Shown here: positions 28,454-36,470 of the stretch, one piece after another
Position numbering within the stretch: the first letter of the stretch is position 1
Layout: each line of letters opens with the position of its first letter
Position numbers and translations under genes: made by a program
Assembly (NCBI GenBank): GCA_016872215.1
Contig: VHAX01000011.1
Span: 1-53,749, forward strand
Direction: 5' to 3'
DNA length: 53,749 bases
Source of the DNA: Sphingomonadales bacterium
Lineage (GTDB): Bacteria > Bacteroidota > Bacteroidia > UBA7662
The notes under the pieces: model-generated
Told to the model about the DNA's origin: nothing
The model's database searches: none
The model's input: the letters and a program-made list of their open reading frames with translations, nothing else

Positions 28454-28786
28454 GGAGTTTCGCAGACAATTTCGTAACCCAATCGGGAAAGACTCAGCCC
28501 GGTTGTGTCAAATGAATAATACTGTATGCGGAAAGCGACGCAATCCGGATTCATAAGGTGAGCAAGTTCGGCATCGGAAAAAGACCCGGCCCAGTTACAT
28601 AAGATGAAACGGAACGGATACGGAATGCAATCCAATGCGAAAATTGAATTGGACCTCTTCTTTCGAAACTTGAATAAAACCGAATGCGCAAGAAGAATCA
28701 GTCCAATTTCGGTTTGGATAGCTAAAATGGGCTCTCGAAATCCCTAAACCCAATTGAGTCCTGTACGATAACCTGATCCGACAGGA
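28454..28786. other. 333-bp gap with a startless open frame on minus
   Basis: No recognised gene. On the minus strand one frame is open for 98 codons (28743-28450) with protein-like composition (LDCIPYPFRFIL, FSDAELAHLMNPDC) but no ATG; the first possible start is a TTG at 28635. It overlaps the aconitase stop by 4 bp. It may be the tail of a decayed gene. Confidence 0.4.
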
Positions 28787-29245
28787 TCAAAAGGGCAGGT
28801 CATCGGCTCCTGTAGAATCTTCACCTGCAGAGGAGGCCGATAGGGGATCGGGGGCCTCCGATTGTGCGCCGCCGCCCGACAAGGAATCGGAATTGCTTCC
28901 CGGGCTCATGGTTGAGGGGGTGTACCCACCCTGATTCATGTTTGAAAGTGTATTAAAGGACCCGCCCAGCTCTTGTCCGGCCGGAGCGATTTTCCAGGCT
29001 CGGATGTCGGAATACCAGCGTCCGTTGTACTCCCGGCTTTCGAGGTCAACGGATACCCGTACCCGCTCGCCCTCCCTGAGCGGAAACTGATCTATTTTCT
29101 CTCCCATCAGACTCATAAAGATCTTTTTGGGGTATTGAGCAGAGGTTTCCAATAAAAATTCCTGTTTGCGCCAGGTGTTGCCCGTACGGGCCGATTGACC
29201 GCTGACAAGCGGCATAATCTGAACGATTGTTCCTTCTACTTCCAT
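28787..29245 (-). CDS. DUF3127 (SSB-like OB-fold) protein
   Basis: 152 aa. The OB-fold domain (about 1-95) has EGTIVQIMPLVSGQSA, NTWRKQEFLLET, PKKIFMSLMG and VRVSVDLESREYNGRWYSDI, as in the DUF3127 family found in Bacteroidota. The tail (about 100-152) is Gly/Ser/Pro-rich and disordered and ends in an acidic DDLPF, the kind of tip that single-stranded DNA-binding proteins use to recruit partners. A nucleic-acid role is inferred from this likeness. Its ATG overlaps the last codons of the upstream gene by 10 bp, so the two are coupled. Confidence 0.88.
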   Translation of the reverse strand: MEVEGTIVQIMPLVSGQSARTGNTWRKQEFLLETSAQYPKKIFMSLMGEKIDQFPLREGERVRVSVDLESREYNGRWYSDIRAWKIAPAGQELGGSFNTLSNMNQGGYTPSTMSPGSNSDSLSGGGAQSEAPDPLSASSAGEDSTGADDLPF

Positions 29246-29910
29246 AGTCTGTGTATTAAATTTTTGGTTTGGTACATGTACGAAAAGTCACGCCCCTCGG
29301 GTGACTGCTTCAACCATCGCTCCATCAAAATATGAAGCTGATGGGGTTTATGGGTCGCGCCCTTCCACACGATCTCAATTCGGGGAGGAGCACCGCTGCG
29401 ATGAATTCCGCACAAATAAAGGAAGGATCCGGCGGGGCACCTCATAAAGAATGCGACAACTCGCTTGGACCAGCTATTAGGGTACAGCGTGTAGCGCTGG
29501 TGGCAGTCACAATCCAGCTCGTCATCCCTCGAAATCCAGCGCTCAGCCCTGACTTTGTGATAGCTCGCGAGGGCACAGATTTGCGCCACTAAACAATCCA
29601 AAACCAGTGAATGTGTCTCGGCAGGCATGAATTCGTGCAGGGTAAAGGCAAAACCGGCCGAGCCTGGCGGTGTGTTCAGGGAATAAGAGAATGGCGTTTT
29701 TGGGTTATCGGATCCAAAAAAAGCCTCTTCGTATGCTTTTTTAACCCGCTGGTAGGCATAATTCATCCCCCCCTTCTCCAACCACTCCTGCATCTCAGAT
29801 CGGTAGCGATCTGAACGCACCAGTCGGCGGAGGTATAGCTCGGTATCGGGTCCGACAGGTGCTTTTTCTTTGAAACGCGCATGAAGGGGGTGGCTCACGG
29901 GTAAAATCAA
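29236..29910 (-). CDS. Hypothetical protein coupled to the DUF3127 gene
   Basis: 224 aa; I do not recognise the family. It is a soluble, mixed-charge protein without signal peptide or TM helix. Features are an Arg/Glu-rich N-terminal half, a central LVLDCLVAQICALASYHKVRAERW, an odd cysteine/aspartate segment DDELDCDCHQRY, and a C-terminal half with FLYLCGIHRSGAPPRIEIVWKG in short strands. The ATG at 29910 is supported by a TATATTTG box 10 nt upstream with a TTG element 20 nt further. Its 3' end overlaps the DUF3127 start, so the two proteins probably act in one process, perhaps DNA-related. Confidence 0.65.
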   Translation of the reverse strand: MILPVSHPLHARFKEKAPVGPDTELYLRRLVRSDRYRSEMQEWLEKGGMNYAYQRVKKAYEEAFFGSDNPKTPFSYSLNTPPGSAGFAFTLHEFMPAETHSLVLDCLVAQICALASYHKVRAERWISRDDELDCDCHQRYTLYPNSWSKRVVAFFMRCPAGSFLYLCGIHRSGAPPRIEIVWKGATHKPHQLHILMERWLKQSPEGRDFSYMYQTKNLIHRLWK

Positions 29911-29920
29911 TTAAATCCCA

Positions 29921-29928
29921 CAAATATA
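29921..29928 (-). promoter_or_regulatory. Complete TTG-N20-TAnnTTTG promoter of the 29910 gene
   Basis: TATATTTG on minus with a TTG 20 nt upstream (29949-29951), the best complete Bacteroidota promoter in the window. It lies back to back with the plus-strand box at 29940-29947; the two -7 boxes are 11 bp apart. Confidence 0.65.
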
Positions 29929-29939
29929 GCAAAGGATGC

Positions 29940-29947
29940 TATTTTTG
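29940..29947 (+). promoter_or_regulatory. TAnnTTTG -7 box of the beta-CASP hydrolase operon
   Basis: TATTTTTG 28 nt upstream of the ATG at 29976. No TTG is found at the usual distance upstream. It would drive the overlapping operon that reaches to purN. Confidence 0.6.
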
Positions 29948-29975
29948 CCAACGCAAAACCCCCTACGAATTCAGC

Positions 29976-31403
29976 ATGATTTTGCAGTTTTTGGGCGCAA
30001 ACCGACAGGTTACCGGCAGTATGTTCCTGCTGGAACTCGACGACGGTTTCCGCATTCTAGTGGATTGCGGCCAGGATCTGGAGAAAAACCCCTTGCCGGT
30101 TGAGGACACTGGGTCTGATCCCTTCCCATTTGCTCCGTCGGAAATTGACCTGGTCTTGCTCACGCATGCGCACATCGACCACAGCGGTCGACTCCCCACA
30201 TTGTATAGGCATGGCTATACGGGCGATATCTTATCTACCCTGCCCACCTACTACCTGGCCTCCCTGCTTTTGGCCGACAGTGCACAGTTGATGCGAAAAA
30301 AAGCGGAGGCCCAGCAGGATCGAAACCGTAAACGAAAGCAACGCCGATTGGGGCACGGAGGGGAAAACGAATGGGCTGAGTATTCCTCGCACGATGTCGA
30401 CCAAAGCCTGTCGCGCTTCGTGACCGTGGACTTCGGCCAGGCGTATGTCGCGCGACCCAATCTGACCATCATCTTCAACCCCACCGGCCACCTGCTCGGT
30501 GCATCCAACATCATTGTAGAGGCTAGGAGAAGCGATGGTTCGGCTTGTCGAATCGCCTTCAGCGGGGATGTGGGGCGCTACAATTATCCCCTGCTCAACG
30601 ACCCAGTACCCCTTCCCCGGGTCGATTACCTCGTTTGTGAAAGCACCTATGGCGGGCGACTGCATGTCGACAAAAACCAACCAGGCGATATTCTGGAAGG
30701 AATTATTCGGGAAGTATGTGTGGAACAGTCCGGCAAGCTCTTAATCCCCTCGTTCAGTGTGGGCCGTACACAGTCGTTACTCTATGTGTTGCATCGCCTG
30801 CAACTTGAAAGTCGACTGCCGGAAATTCCCATTTATGTGGATAGTCCACTCGCCATTGAAAGCACCAGGGCCTATCAGCATCTGCACCGATTTTTGTCGA
30901 CCGATGCCCGCGCGGTGCTTGCACGTTTCGATGATCTGTTTTCCTTCAAACAACTTCACCTGGTTCAGAGTTTGAGTGAAAGCAAGGCGCTTTCCGATCA
31001 CTACCGCCCGTGCATCATCATTTCCGCGTCGGGTATGCTCGAAGGAGGACGGATTCAGCACCATCTGAGGCATCAGCTGCAAAACAGCAAGGCCTGCATA
31101 CTCTTCATTGGGTTTGTGGCTGAGGGCACTTTTGGCCGACGACTGCTCGATGGGGAACCCATTTGGCAAAACGAAGGCAAGAAAATCGAGGTTCGCGCCC
31201 AAATTCGGCGCACCGATGTGTTCAGTGGACATGCCGACCATAATGGACTGGTAGAATTTGTGGGTTCACAAACGCCAGAAACGCTGAAAACAGTGTTTTT
31301 GACACATGGCGACTACCCCGCGATGCTGGCTTTGGAAGAAACGCTGTCGGAAAAAGGGTATCACGTAGAAATCCCCTACAAAACTCAGACATTTACTCTA
31401 TGA
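29976..31403 (+). CDS. Beta-CASP metallo-beta-lactamase (CPSF/YSH1-like RNA-processing hydrolase)
   Basis: 475 aa. The metallo-beta-lactamase domain starts at MILQFLGANRQVTGSMFLLE, with the metal motif HAHIDHSG near residue 64, FNPTGHLLGASN and FSGDVGRYNYPLL. The beta-CASP domain follows (about 215-365), with IPSFSVGRTQ, VDSPLAIEST and IIISASGMLEGGRI. The C-terminal metal ligands lie in FSGHADHNGL and FLTHGD. This order matches the bacterial CPSF-like nucleases/exonucleases. It probably processes RNA in the cytoplasm. Its TGA overlaps the next ATG (ATGA at 31400). Confidence 0.92.
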   Translation: MILQFLGANRQVTGSMFLLELDDGFRILVDCGQDLEKNPLPVEDTGSDPFPFAPSEIDLVLLTHAHIDHSGRLPTLYRHGYTGDILSTLPTYYLASLLLADSAQLMRKKAEAQQDRNRKRKQRRLGHGGENEWAEYSSHDVDQSLSRFVTVDFGQAYVARPNLTIIFNPTGHLLGASNIIVEARRSDGSACRIAFSGDVGRYNYPLLNDPVPLPRVDYLVCESTYGGRLHVDKNQPGDILEGIIREVCVEQSGKLLIPSFSVGRTQSLLYVLHRLQLESRLPEIPIYVDSPLAIESTRAYQHLHRFLSTDARAVLARFDDLFSFKQLHLVQSLSESKALSDHYRPCIIISASGMLEGGRIQHHLRHQLQNSKACILFIGFVAEGTFGRRLLDGEPIWQNEGKKIEVRAQIRRTDVFSGHADHNGLVEFVGSQTPETLKTVFLTHGDYPAMLALEETLSEKGYHVEIPYKTQTFTL

Positions 31404-31873
31404 TGCGCATCGTTCTTCGATTCGGTTTGGTGTTGCCATCTGTGTTAGCGTCACTTGTTGTTTTTTCATCCTGCAGCGAAGTCGAAATGAACAACCGGCA
31501 ATCGCGAAGACTACGCGACAACACTTTGGTTTTGATGAAAAAGATGTATGAAACAAAATCGGTTCTGAGGATGCAACTGGCAGCCACCGACCTAAAAGCT
31601 GAAAGCCTGCATGACCACATGCGAGGAGCGGATTCACTCACAGCTGAAGAAGTGCGAATCTATGAGGAACGCAGTATAATCCTGACAGCGCTGCAACAGC
31701 AGGAAGAAGCCCTTCGGAACTGGATCGTGGAGGAAGCCGGGCAGGAAGGCAAATCCGGCTGTTGGCCCGGCGAATCGGCCATAGAGCAAAGCCGTAGCCG
31801 ACTCAACCGCATCACCGGCATCAGACGAACCATAGACTCTTTGTTGAAGAAAAGTGACGACATCCAGCCATGA
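31400..31873 (+). CDS. Coiled-coil lipoprotein
   Basis: 157 aa. The signal peptide RIVLRFGLVLPSVLASLVVFSSC ends in a lipobox with Cys near residue 25. The mature part is almost entirely helical and charged (NNRQSRRLRDNTLVLMKKMY, EERSIILTALQQQEEALRNW), consistent with a coiled coil, with a GCWPGE break near residue 120. I know no function for it. Start and stop both overlap neighbours by ATGA, placing it firmly in the operon between the beta-CASP hydrolase and SCO1. Confidence 0.75.
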   Translation: MMRIVLRFGLVLPSVLASLVVFSSCSEVEMNNRQSRRLRDNTLVLMKKMYETKSVLRMQLAATDLKAESLHDHMRGADSLTAEEVRIYEERSIILTALQQQEEALRNWIVEEAGQEGKSGCWPGESAIEQSRSRLNRITGIRRTIDSLLKKSDDIQP

Positions 31874-32619
31874 ATGGAAATAAACGTGAACGCAATACCC
31901 CGGTACCGCGACCAGTGTCGTACAATCCTATGACAACAAACGTAAAAACCTCAAAATACAAACAGAAATGGGATAAAATCAGTGCCTTCATTCTATTTCT
32001 GCTCTTTTGTCTGCTATTCCTTCCCATAGCTTGCACAACCGATTCCAAAACCGAAACCAGTTTGCCCGTCCTCGGGCCACCCACCCTCACATCAGACAAC
32101 CCGAAAACGAGCCAGAAAGAAGGCTTTCCACATTTTAGCCTCGAGGATCAGGATGGCGCCATCATGACGCCCGACAGCCTGTCCGGACAACTCATCGTAG
32201 GGGATTTCTTCTTCTCAACCTGCCGGGGAATCTGCCGGGATCAGATGTCGGGCCTCAAAAAAGTGTATGCTGCATACGGACAAGACGCCCGGATCCGGAT
32301 TCTGTCGCACAGCATCGACCCCGACAACGACACCCGCGATGTACTGCACGCCTACGCCCAAAAAGCCGGTGTGAAAAACCGAAACTGGCTCTTTCTGCGG
32401 GGTGATACCGCCGAGGTTTACCCTCTGGCGCGAGGTTCATACCTCGCCTTCGCTGAATCGGACAGCCTTGCCGACGGAGGATACACCCACAGCGGATATA
32501 TCAGCCTGCTTGACCCCCGGCGCCGCATCCGCGGTATCTATGACTCGGAACGTCCCGAAGAAATAGACCGACTCCGCACTGATATACGTATTTTGCTTGC
32601 TGAAATTCATGAAAACTAA
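31870..32619 (+). CDS. SCO1/SenC-type thioredoxin-fold lipoprotein
   Basis: 249 aa from the ATG at 31870, which overlaps the previous stop; an ATG at 31930 would give a more usual signal peptide. The lipobox is LFLPIAC (Cys near residue 55 of the long form). The SCO domain has FSLEDQDG, the copper-binding CRGIC motif after VGDFFFST, ILSHSIDPDNDT, and the conserved His in YTHSGYISLLDP. SCO proteins deliver copper to, or reduce, the CuA site of cytochrome oxidase in the periplasm; no oxidase gene is adjacent here. Next to it is a large lipoprotein gene that overlaps its end by 11 bp. Confidence 0.9.
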   Translation: MNGNKRERNTPVPRPVSYNPMTTNVKTSKYKQKWDKISAFILFLLFCLLFLPIACTTDSKTETSLPVLGPPTLTSDNPKTSQKEGFPHFSLEDQDGAIMTPDSLSGQLIVGDFFFSTCRGICRDQMSGLKKVYAAYGQDARIRILSHSIDPDNDTRDVLHAYAQKAGVKNRNWLFLRGDTAEVYPLARGSYLAFAESDSLADGGYTHSGYISLLDPRRRIRGIYDSERPEEIDRLRTDIRILLAEIHEN

Positions 32620-34180
32620 TTCATTTTCCATTAGGTGTTTTTGCAGGAACCGGTTGGTTTCCATCGGTTGTGCCGTCCTTTTATATTTGTCGGCCTGTAA
32701 CACCCGCGATGGAATCCACGGCATTCCCGCCGAAAACCGCCTGCCCGAAACCTTTATGGTGGCCGACACTATCATTCGTGCGGGGGATGACAGATTTACA
32801 AGCACTCTGCGGGTACATTGGTGGGGGACGGACCCCGACGGATGGGTGACGGGATATGAGATCCGTCTGGCAGAGATGGCAGATACCTCTTGGTCATACA
32901 CCTCTTCCAAGGACAGCATTGTATTATTAAACATCCCTGCGGGGAGCGACACCTTCGATGCGGTTTTTGAAATACGGGCCATCGACAACACAGGAGCAAA
33001 AGATCCCACACCTGCGAGGCTTCGATATCCGGTCAGAAACAGTCCACCCACCCTCTCGTTTGTTTACCCCCCCAGCGGCTCAAACCCCCTCGCTGGCGCA
33101 TTCCCTTCAAACAGTTTTCCCGTACTCCATTTTGTCTGGCAGGGAAGCGATCCCGACGGGACGGCCTCGATCGAACGTTACGAGCTTAGTTTAAACGACA
33201 CAACGCAACCCGCAAATTGGTTGAGCCTGTCACCTGCCTTCACCGAATGCATTCTTCAGGCCGAAACACCGGGCGCGGGCCCGTCGACCTGCCTCGTGTT
33301 TCCAGGCAATCATATTACACCCCTCTCCAACCGTCTGCAAGGCCTGAGCATCTCCGACTCCAATCGTCTGTATGTGCGGGTAATCGACCGATCGGGTGCC
33401 AAAAGTGTCTGGATGGAGAGCCGATCGGTTTATGTGCGTGCCGTTACCCAAAACATGCTGCTCGTGAATGCTTTCACCCCCTCAGCCATACCCAACCAAA
33501 ATGTAGACACAGTCTCTGCGCTCATGGCACTGCATTTGGCGGCCGCGGGGATCACACAGTATCAAGAATTGCGCATTTTTGAACGGTCGGGCAACACCTT
33601 CACTCAATTGTCGGCCAATAACGCCACCCAATCGCGCATTTTCGACCTGTTCGACCACATCATATGGCTGGGTGGGGGTGGGTATGACTTCGACCAAAAC
33701 GCAGCCCTGGCCCAGTACACTATGGGCCGTTTCCTCGACGGTGGTGGCAACTTGCTGATGAGCCTTACCTCATCGGCCGGTTCGCCCGTCACCGGCTCAC
33801 TCTACGAACTTTTCCCGTTTGACTCGCTGCTGGCACCCCCAAATGGATACGGATTCCTGCTCACCGACACGGCTACCTTATCGCCCCTCACACCCAACTA
33901 TCCAGTATTGGGCTACGATCGTTTTAACCCCGCGGTTCGTCCCCTGAAGCTACGCGGTGGTACCACCCCTCTTTATAAGGCGAACATCTGGCTGCGTAAT
34001 TTTAGTACACTCACCCTCATCCAACACGGCGGACCCTCTACCGTGATGGCTCTGCGCTATAACCCAATCAACCAAAGCCGATTCGCATTCACTACCCTGG
34101 AATTACATTCCCTTAACCGAACCGGCACCCTCTCCACGATGCTGTCGCAACTGCTGCACAACGAATTCGGCATCCCATGA
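32609..34180 (+). CDS. Large lipoprotein with Fn3-like modules
   Basis: 523 aa from the ATG at 32609. The signal peptide has hydrophobic VSIGCAVLLYLSAC with a lipobox Cys near residue 30. Two Fn3/Ig-like modules (about 50-145 and 150-260) each carry a DPDG motif (WWGTDPDGWVTGYEIRL, WQGSDPDGTASIERYEL). The C-terminal part (about 270-523) resembles a Rossmann-like glutamine-amidotransferase-like domain: NMLLVNAF, IFDLFDHIIWLGGGGYDF, GRFLDGGGNLLMSLTS. It is lipid-anchored in the envelope, function unknown. It overlaps purN by ATGA at 34177, an unexpected junction of surface and purine genes. Confidence 0.8.
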   Translation: MKTNSFSIRCFCRNRLVSIGCAVLLYLSACNTRDGIHGIPAENRLPETFMVADTIIRAGDDRFTSTLRVHWWGTDPDGWVTGYEIRLAEMADTSWSYTSSKDSIVLLNIPAGSDTFDAVFEIRAIDNTGAKDPTPARLRYPVRNSPPTLSFVYPPSGSNPLAGAFPSNSFPVLHFVWQGSDPDGTASIERYELSLNDTTQPANWLSLSPAFTECILQAETPGAGPSTCLVFPGNHITPLSNRLQGLSISDSNRLYVRVIDRSGAKSVWMESRSVYVRAVTQNMLLVNAFTPSAIPNQNVDTVSALMALHLAAAGITQYQELRIFERSGNTFTQLSANNATQSRIFDLFDHIIWLGGGGYDFDQNAALAQYTMGRFLDGGGNLLMSLTSSAGSPVTGSLYELFPFDSLLAPPNGYGFLLTDTATLSPLTPNYPVLGYDRFNPAVRPLKLRGGTTPLYKANIWLRNFSTLTLIQHGGPSTVMALRYNPINQSRFAFTTLELHSLNRTGTLSTMLSQLLHNEFGIP

Positions 34181-34818
34181 TCAGGGTCGCGGTTTTCGCC
34201 AGTGGTACTGGTACCAACGCCGAGCGACTCATTCAGTATTGGCAGCAAAAAACCAATCCGATTGCCCGTGTTGTGTTGCTGGTATCGGGAAAACCCGATG
34301 CCCCGGTGGTCGACAAAGCGCGTCATCTACGGGTTCCTGTGGTAATCATCAGCCAGCGTTCGTTGCAACATCCTGTGGATCTAATTAACGTTTTGAGGTC
34401 GGAAAAAGTGGACGCCCTTGTATTGTTGGGCTTTCTTTGGCTGATACCGCCCGACATAATCCGTGCGTTTGCCGGCCGTATCCTGAATCTGCACCCCTCA
34501 CTTCTCCCCGATTTTGGGGGGAAGGGTATGTATGGGATGCACATACACGAGGCCGTGGTGTCTTCAGGGACTACCCGAAGTGGAATCACCTTACATTTGG
34601 TTAATGAGGAATATGACCGCGGCCCGATTGTGGCCCAATTCGCGCTGGATGTGCGAAGCGGGGAGAGCGCCCACGAATTATCGGCCCGCATCCATGAATT
34701 GGAGCAGAAGTATGTTCCGGCAGCTGTGGAGCTTTTCTTGAGAAACACTAACCCCTATTCAGCTCCACAGTCCAGTCACCCAACAACGGAAACAGAAGTC
34801 CAAACAAGCGCGCCGTGA
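34177..34818 (+). CDS. purN: Phosphoribosylglycinamide formyltransferase
   Basis: 213 aa. It transfers the formyl group of 10-formyltetrahydrofolate to GAR in purine synthesis. The N-terminus IRVAVFASGTGTNAERLI binds the phosphate; the catalytic Asn and His are in ILNLHPSLLP, and the catalytic Asp is in EEYDRGPIVAQ. The usual family end is near ELFL; the last 20 or so residues (polar, PQSSHPTTETE) extend over the 3' end of the opposite exonuclease gene, a 71-bp convergent overlap. Confidence 0.96.
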   Translation: MIRVAVFASGTGTNAERLIQYWQQKTNPIARVVLLVSGKPDAPVVDKARHLRVPVVIISQRSLQHPVDLINVLRSEKVDALVLLGFLWLIPPDIIRAFAGRILNLHPSLLPDFGGKGMYGMHIHEAVVSSGTTRSGITLHLVNEEYDRGPIVAQFALDVRSGESAHELSARIHELEQKYVPAAVELFLRNTNPYSAPQSSHPTTETEVQTSAP

Positions 34819-35278
34819 GATAGGCGTCGCCGGCGGCGCGGTGCCGGTTTTCGGTTTCCATACCCAGCGACCGGCACAGCTTTCCGAGTGAATAAGAGGG
34901 TTCATCGGGCATGTGTTGCCGCGATAAGCTGAGCGTACACAAACGGTCCGCCTCGAAGCGCATTTCTGCTGCCTCAAATTCGGCCTGTAGGAAACGGTAA
35001 TCGAAGGAAACATCGTGTGCCACAAATACGCATCCCGATAGAAGATGATACAGTTCGCATGCAATACTCTTGAATGGGGGGGCCACATTCACCATCTCTT
35101 GACTGATGCCGGTCATGCGCGCCACAAATTCGGGGATCGGCTGGCCGGGATTCACCAATCGCTCCCAGCTACCGGTGATCTTATGCCCGTCGTGAAACAC
35201 CACGCCTACCTCAATGAGGCGGTGAGCCGGAAATTTACTCCCCGTGCATTCGATGTCCACTACGGCAAACCGGGCCAT
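34748..35278 (-). CDS. DEDDh 3'-5' exonuclease (DNA polymerase III epsilon-like)
   Basis: 176 aa. Exo I FAVVDIECTG gives the first Asp and Glu; Exo II FVAHDVSFDYRFL gives the second Asp; Exo III HRAAGDA gives the His and last Asp. The domain fills the whole protein and no polymerase- or clamp-binding tail is obvious, so this is a stand-alone proofreading- or RNase T-like exonuclease. It converges on purN with a 71-bp overlap of coding sequence. Confidence 0.92.
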   Translation of the reverse strand: MARFAVVDIECTGSKFPAHRLIEVGVVFHDGHKITGSWERLVNPGQPIPEFVARMTGISQEMVNVAPPFKSIACELYHLLSGCVFVAHDVSFDYRFLQAEFEAAEMRFEADRLCTLSLSRQHMPDEPSYSLGKLCRSLGMETENRHRAAGDAYLTARLFGLLFPLLGDWTVELNRG

Positions 35279-35468
35279 TGGGTGACGAAAATACGCAGGG
35301 CTCGGGCTGTTCGGGTTCTTTCGCTACCCAAACTTGTGAATTTCCGTTGAAATTGGCTATTTTCAACGTATTGCCTACGTTACCAACCCATTTGAATGTT
35401 TCAGGGATGAATATCCCACGAATTGCGCGGGCTATTCAGCCAGGGCGATTCAACCCCTGATCGCTGGG

Positions 35469-35660
35469 ATGATACTGGTTTTGTTGACCGGATGCCGTAA
35501 TCGCCCCGACTCCGTCCTCCGTGTTGATGGTTCCAGTACCCTATTCCCCATGGACGAAGCCATCGGTGAATCGAATAGCTGCACCTACCCTGATCGCAAG
35601 GTGGTGGTGGGTTTGTAGGGCACCAGCGGTGGCTTCCGAAAATTATCACGCGGCGAATGA
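35469..35660 (+). pseudogene. Dead N-terminal remnant of pstS (phosphate-binding lipoprotein)
   Basis: The frame from the ATG at 35469 reads MILVLLTGC (lipobox), then RVDGSSTLFPMDEAIGE, RKVVVGL, a TAG stop, and in the same frame GTSGGFRKLSRGE followed by a TGA stop. This is the start of PstS (family pattern VDGSSTVFP...VTVGxSGTGGGFKKF.xGE). About 15-20 residues between EAIGE and RKVVV are also missing. The rest of the gene (about 230 codons) is absent, and 35661-35798 holds only short uninformative frames. The 35279-35468 region upstream is non-coding. In a functional gene it would supply phosphate to PstCAB; none is nearby. Confidence 0.8.
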
Positions 35661-35798
35661 GTAATGTAACCGCCCTTTTACACATAGGCAGGTTTATTGA
35701 ACTCGCCGATACCACTACCAACTTCACCAACACTAAAAGTCCCGGCACTCAAGACTATATAGCAAGCCGCTTCTGTCAATATCGGATTTTAGCCCATT

Positions 35799-36362
35799 TT
35801 ATTTAGTTTGCTTATGCCTTGCAATCATTTTTCCTTCCAATACATCCAAAATATCTGTCACATCGGTGCTTTGATGCAGACTCTGCAAAAATTTGCGATC
35901 TGAATCGAATACATAGACCGAGGGTATATACATTTCGCCAAAATATTGATAAAAACGCGCTTGCTCGTCGCGGCACAGGTAGATCGAAGGGTGCTCTGCC
36001 AATCCGGTTTCTTCCGCATAGACCCTGGCCTCACCGGCCCGTGCCCGGGTCACAAAGACCCAATTGACAGATGTGAGTTCTGCTTGTCGCCTCGCCACCT
36101 CCCGACCCAGATTGCGGCAATGCGCACAGTCAGGACCAAAATACACGACCACAACCGGGCCATTACGGAGTAGATCGGATCTACAAACGCCATCGGTATC
36201 GAGAAGCGGAAATGCAAATTCAGGTAGTCGCAGCAGCCGTCCTTGTTCGTCGAATACCGGCCTGGATTGCTGCCAATAAGCGTAGAGCTGAAACAGCAGG
36301 GCCAGCACCGCCAAAGCCAGGGCGGTGGGAAGTGCACAGGCACGCAAAAAGGAACGAGTCAT
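35799..36362 (-). CDS. Membrane-anchored thioredoxin-like protein
   Basis: 187 aa from the ATG at 36362 (MTRSFLRACALP); a longer frame starts at 36434. One N-terminal TM helix (ALALAVLALLFQLYAYW) anchors it with the domain in the periplasm. The thioredoxin fold has FAFPLLDTDG, VVVVYFGPDCAHC with a CxxC site, a conserved cis-Pro region in EMYIPSVYVFDSD, and a C-terminal helix. It resembles AhpC/TSA-type redox proteins of Bacteroidota. No redox partner is adjacent. It is divergent from the next gene. Confidence 0.85.
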   Translation of the reverse strand: MTRSFLRACALPTALALAVLALLFQLYAYWQQSRPVFDEQGRLLRLPEFAFPLLDTDGVCRSDLLRNGPVVVVYFGPDCAHCRNLGREVARRQAELTSVNWVFVTRARAGEARVYAEETGLAEHPSIYLCRDEQARFYQYFGEMYIPSVYVFDSDRKFLQSLHQSTDVTDILDVLEGKMIARHKQTK

Positions 36363-36470
36363 ATGTGGGTGCAAGAGGTTCCGAATATGGGCACAAAATC
36401 TCAAATTTTTGTGGATATCTCTTCCGTTTGCCATACGGCTACGGGCTCCACCCCAGGCGATTTTTGTCTC

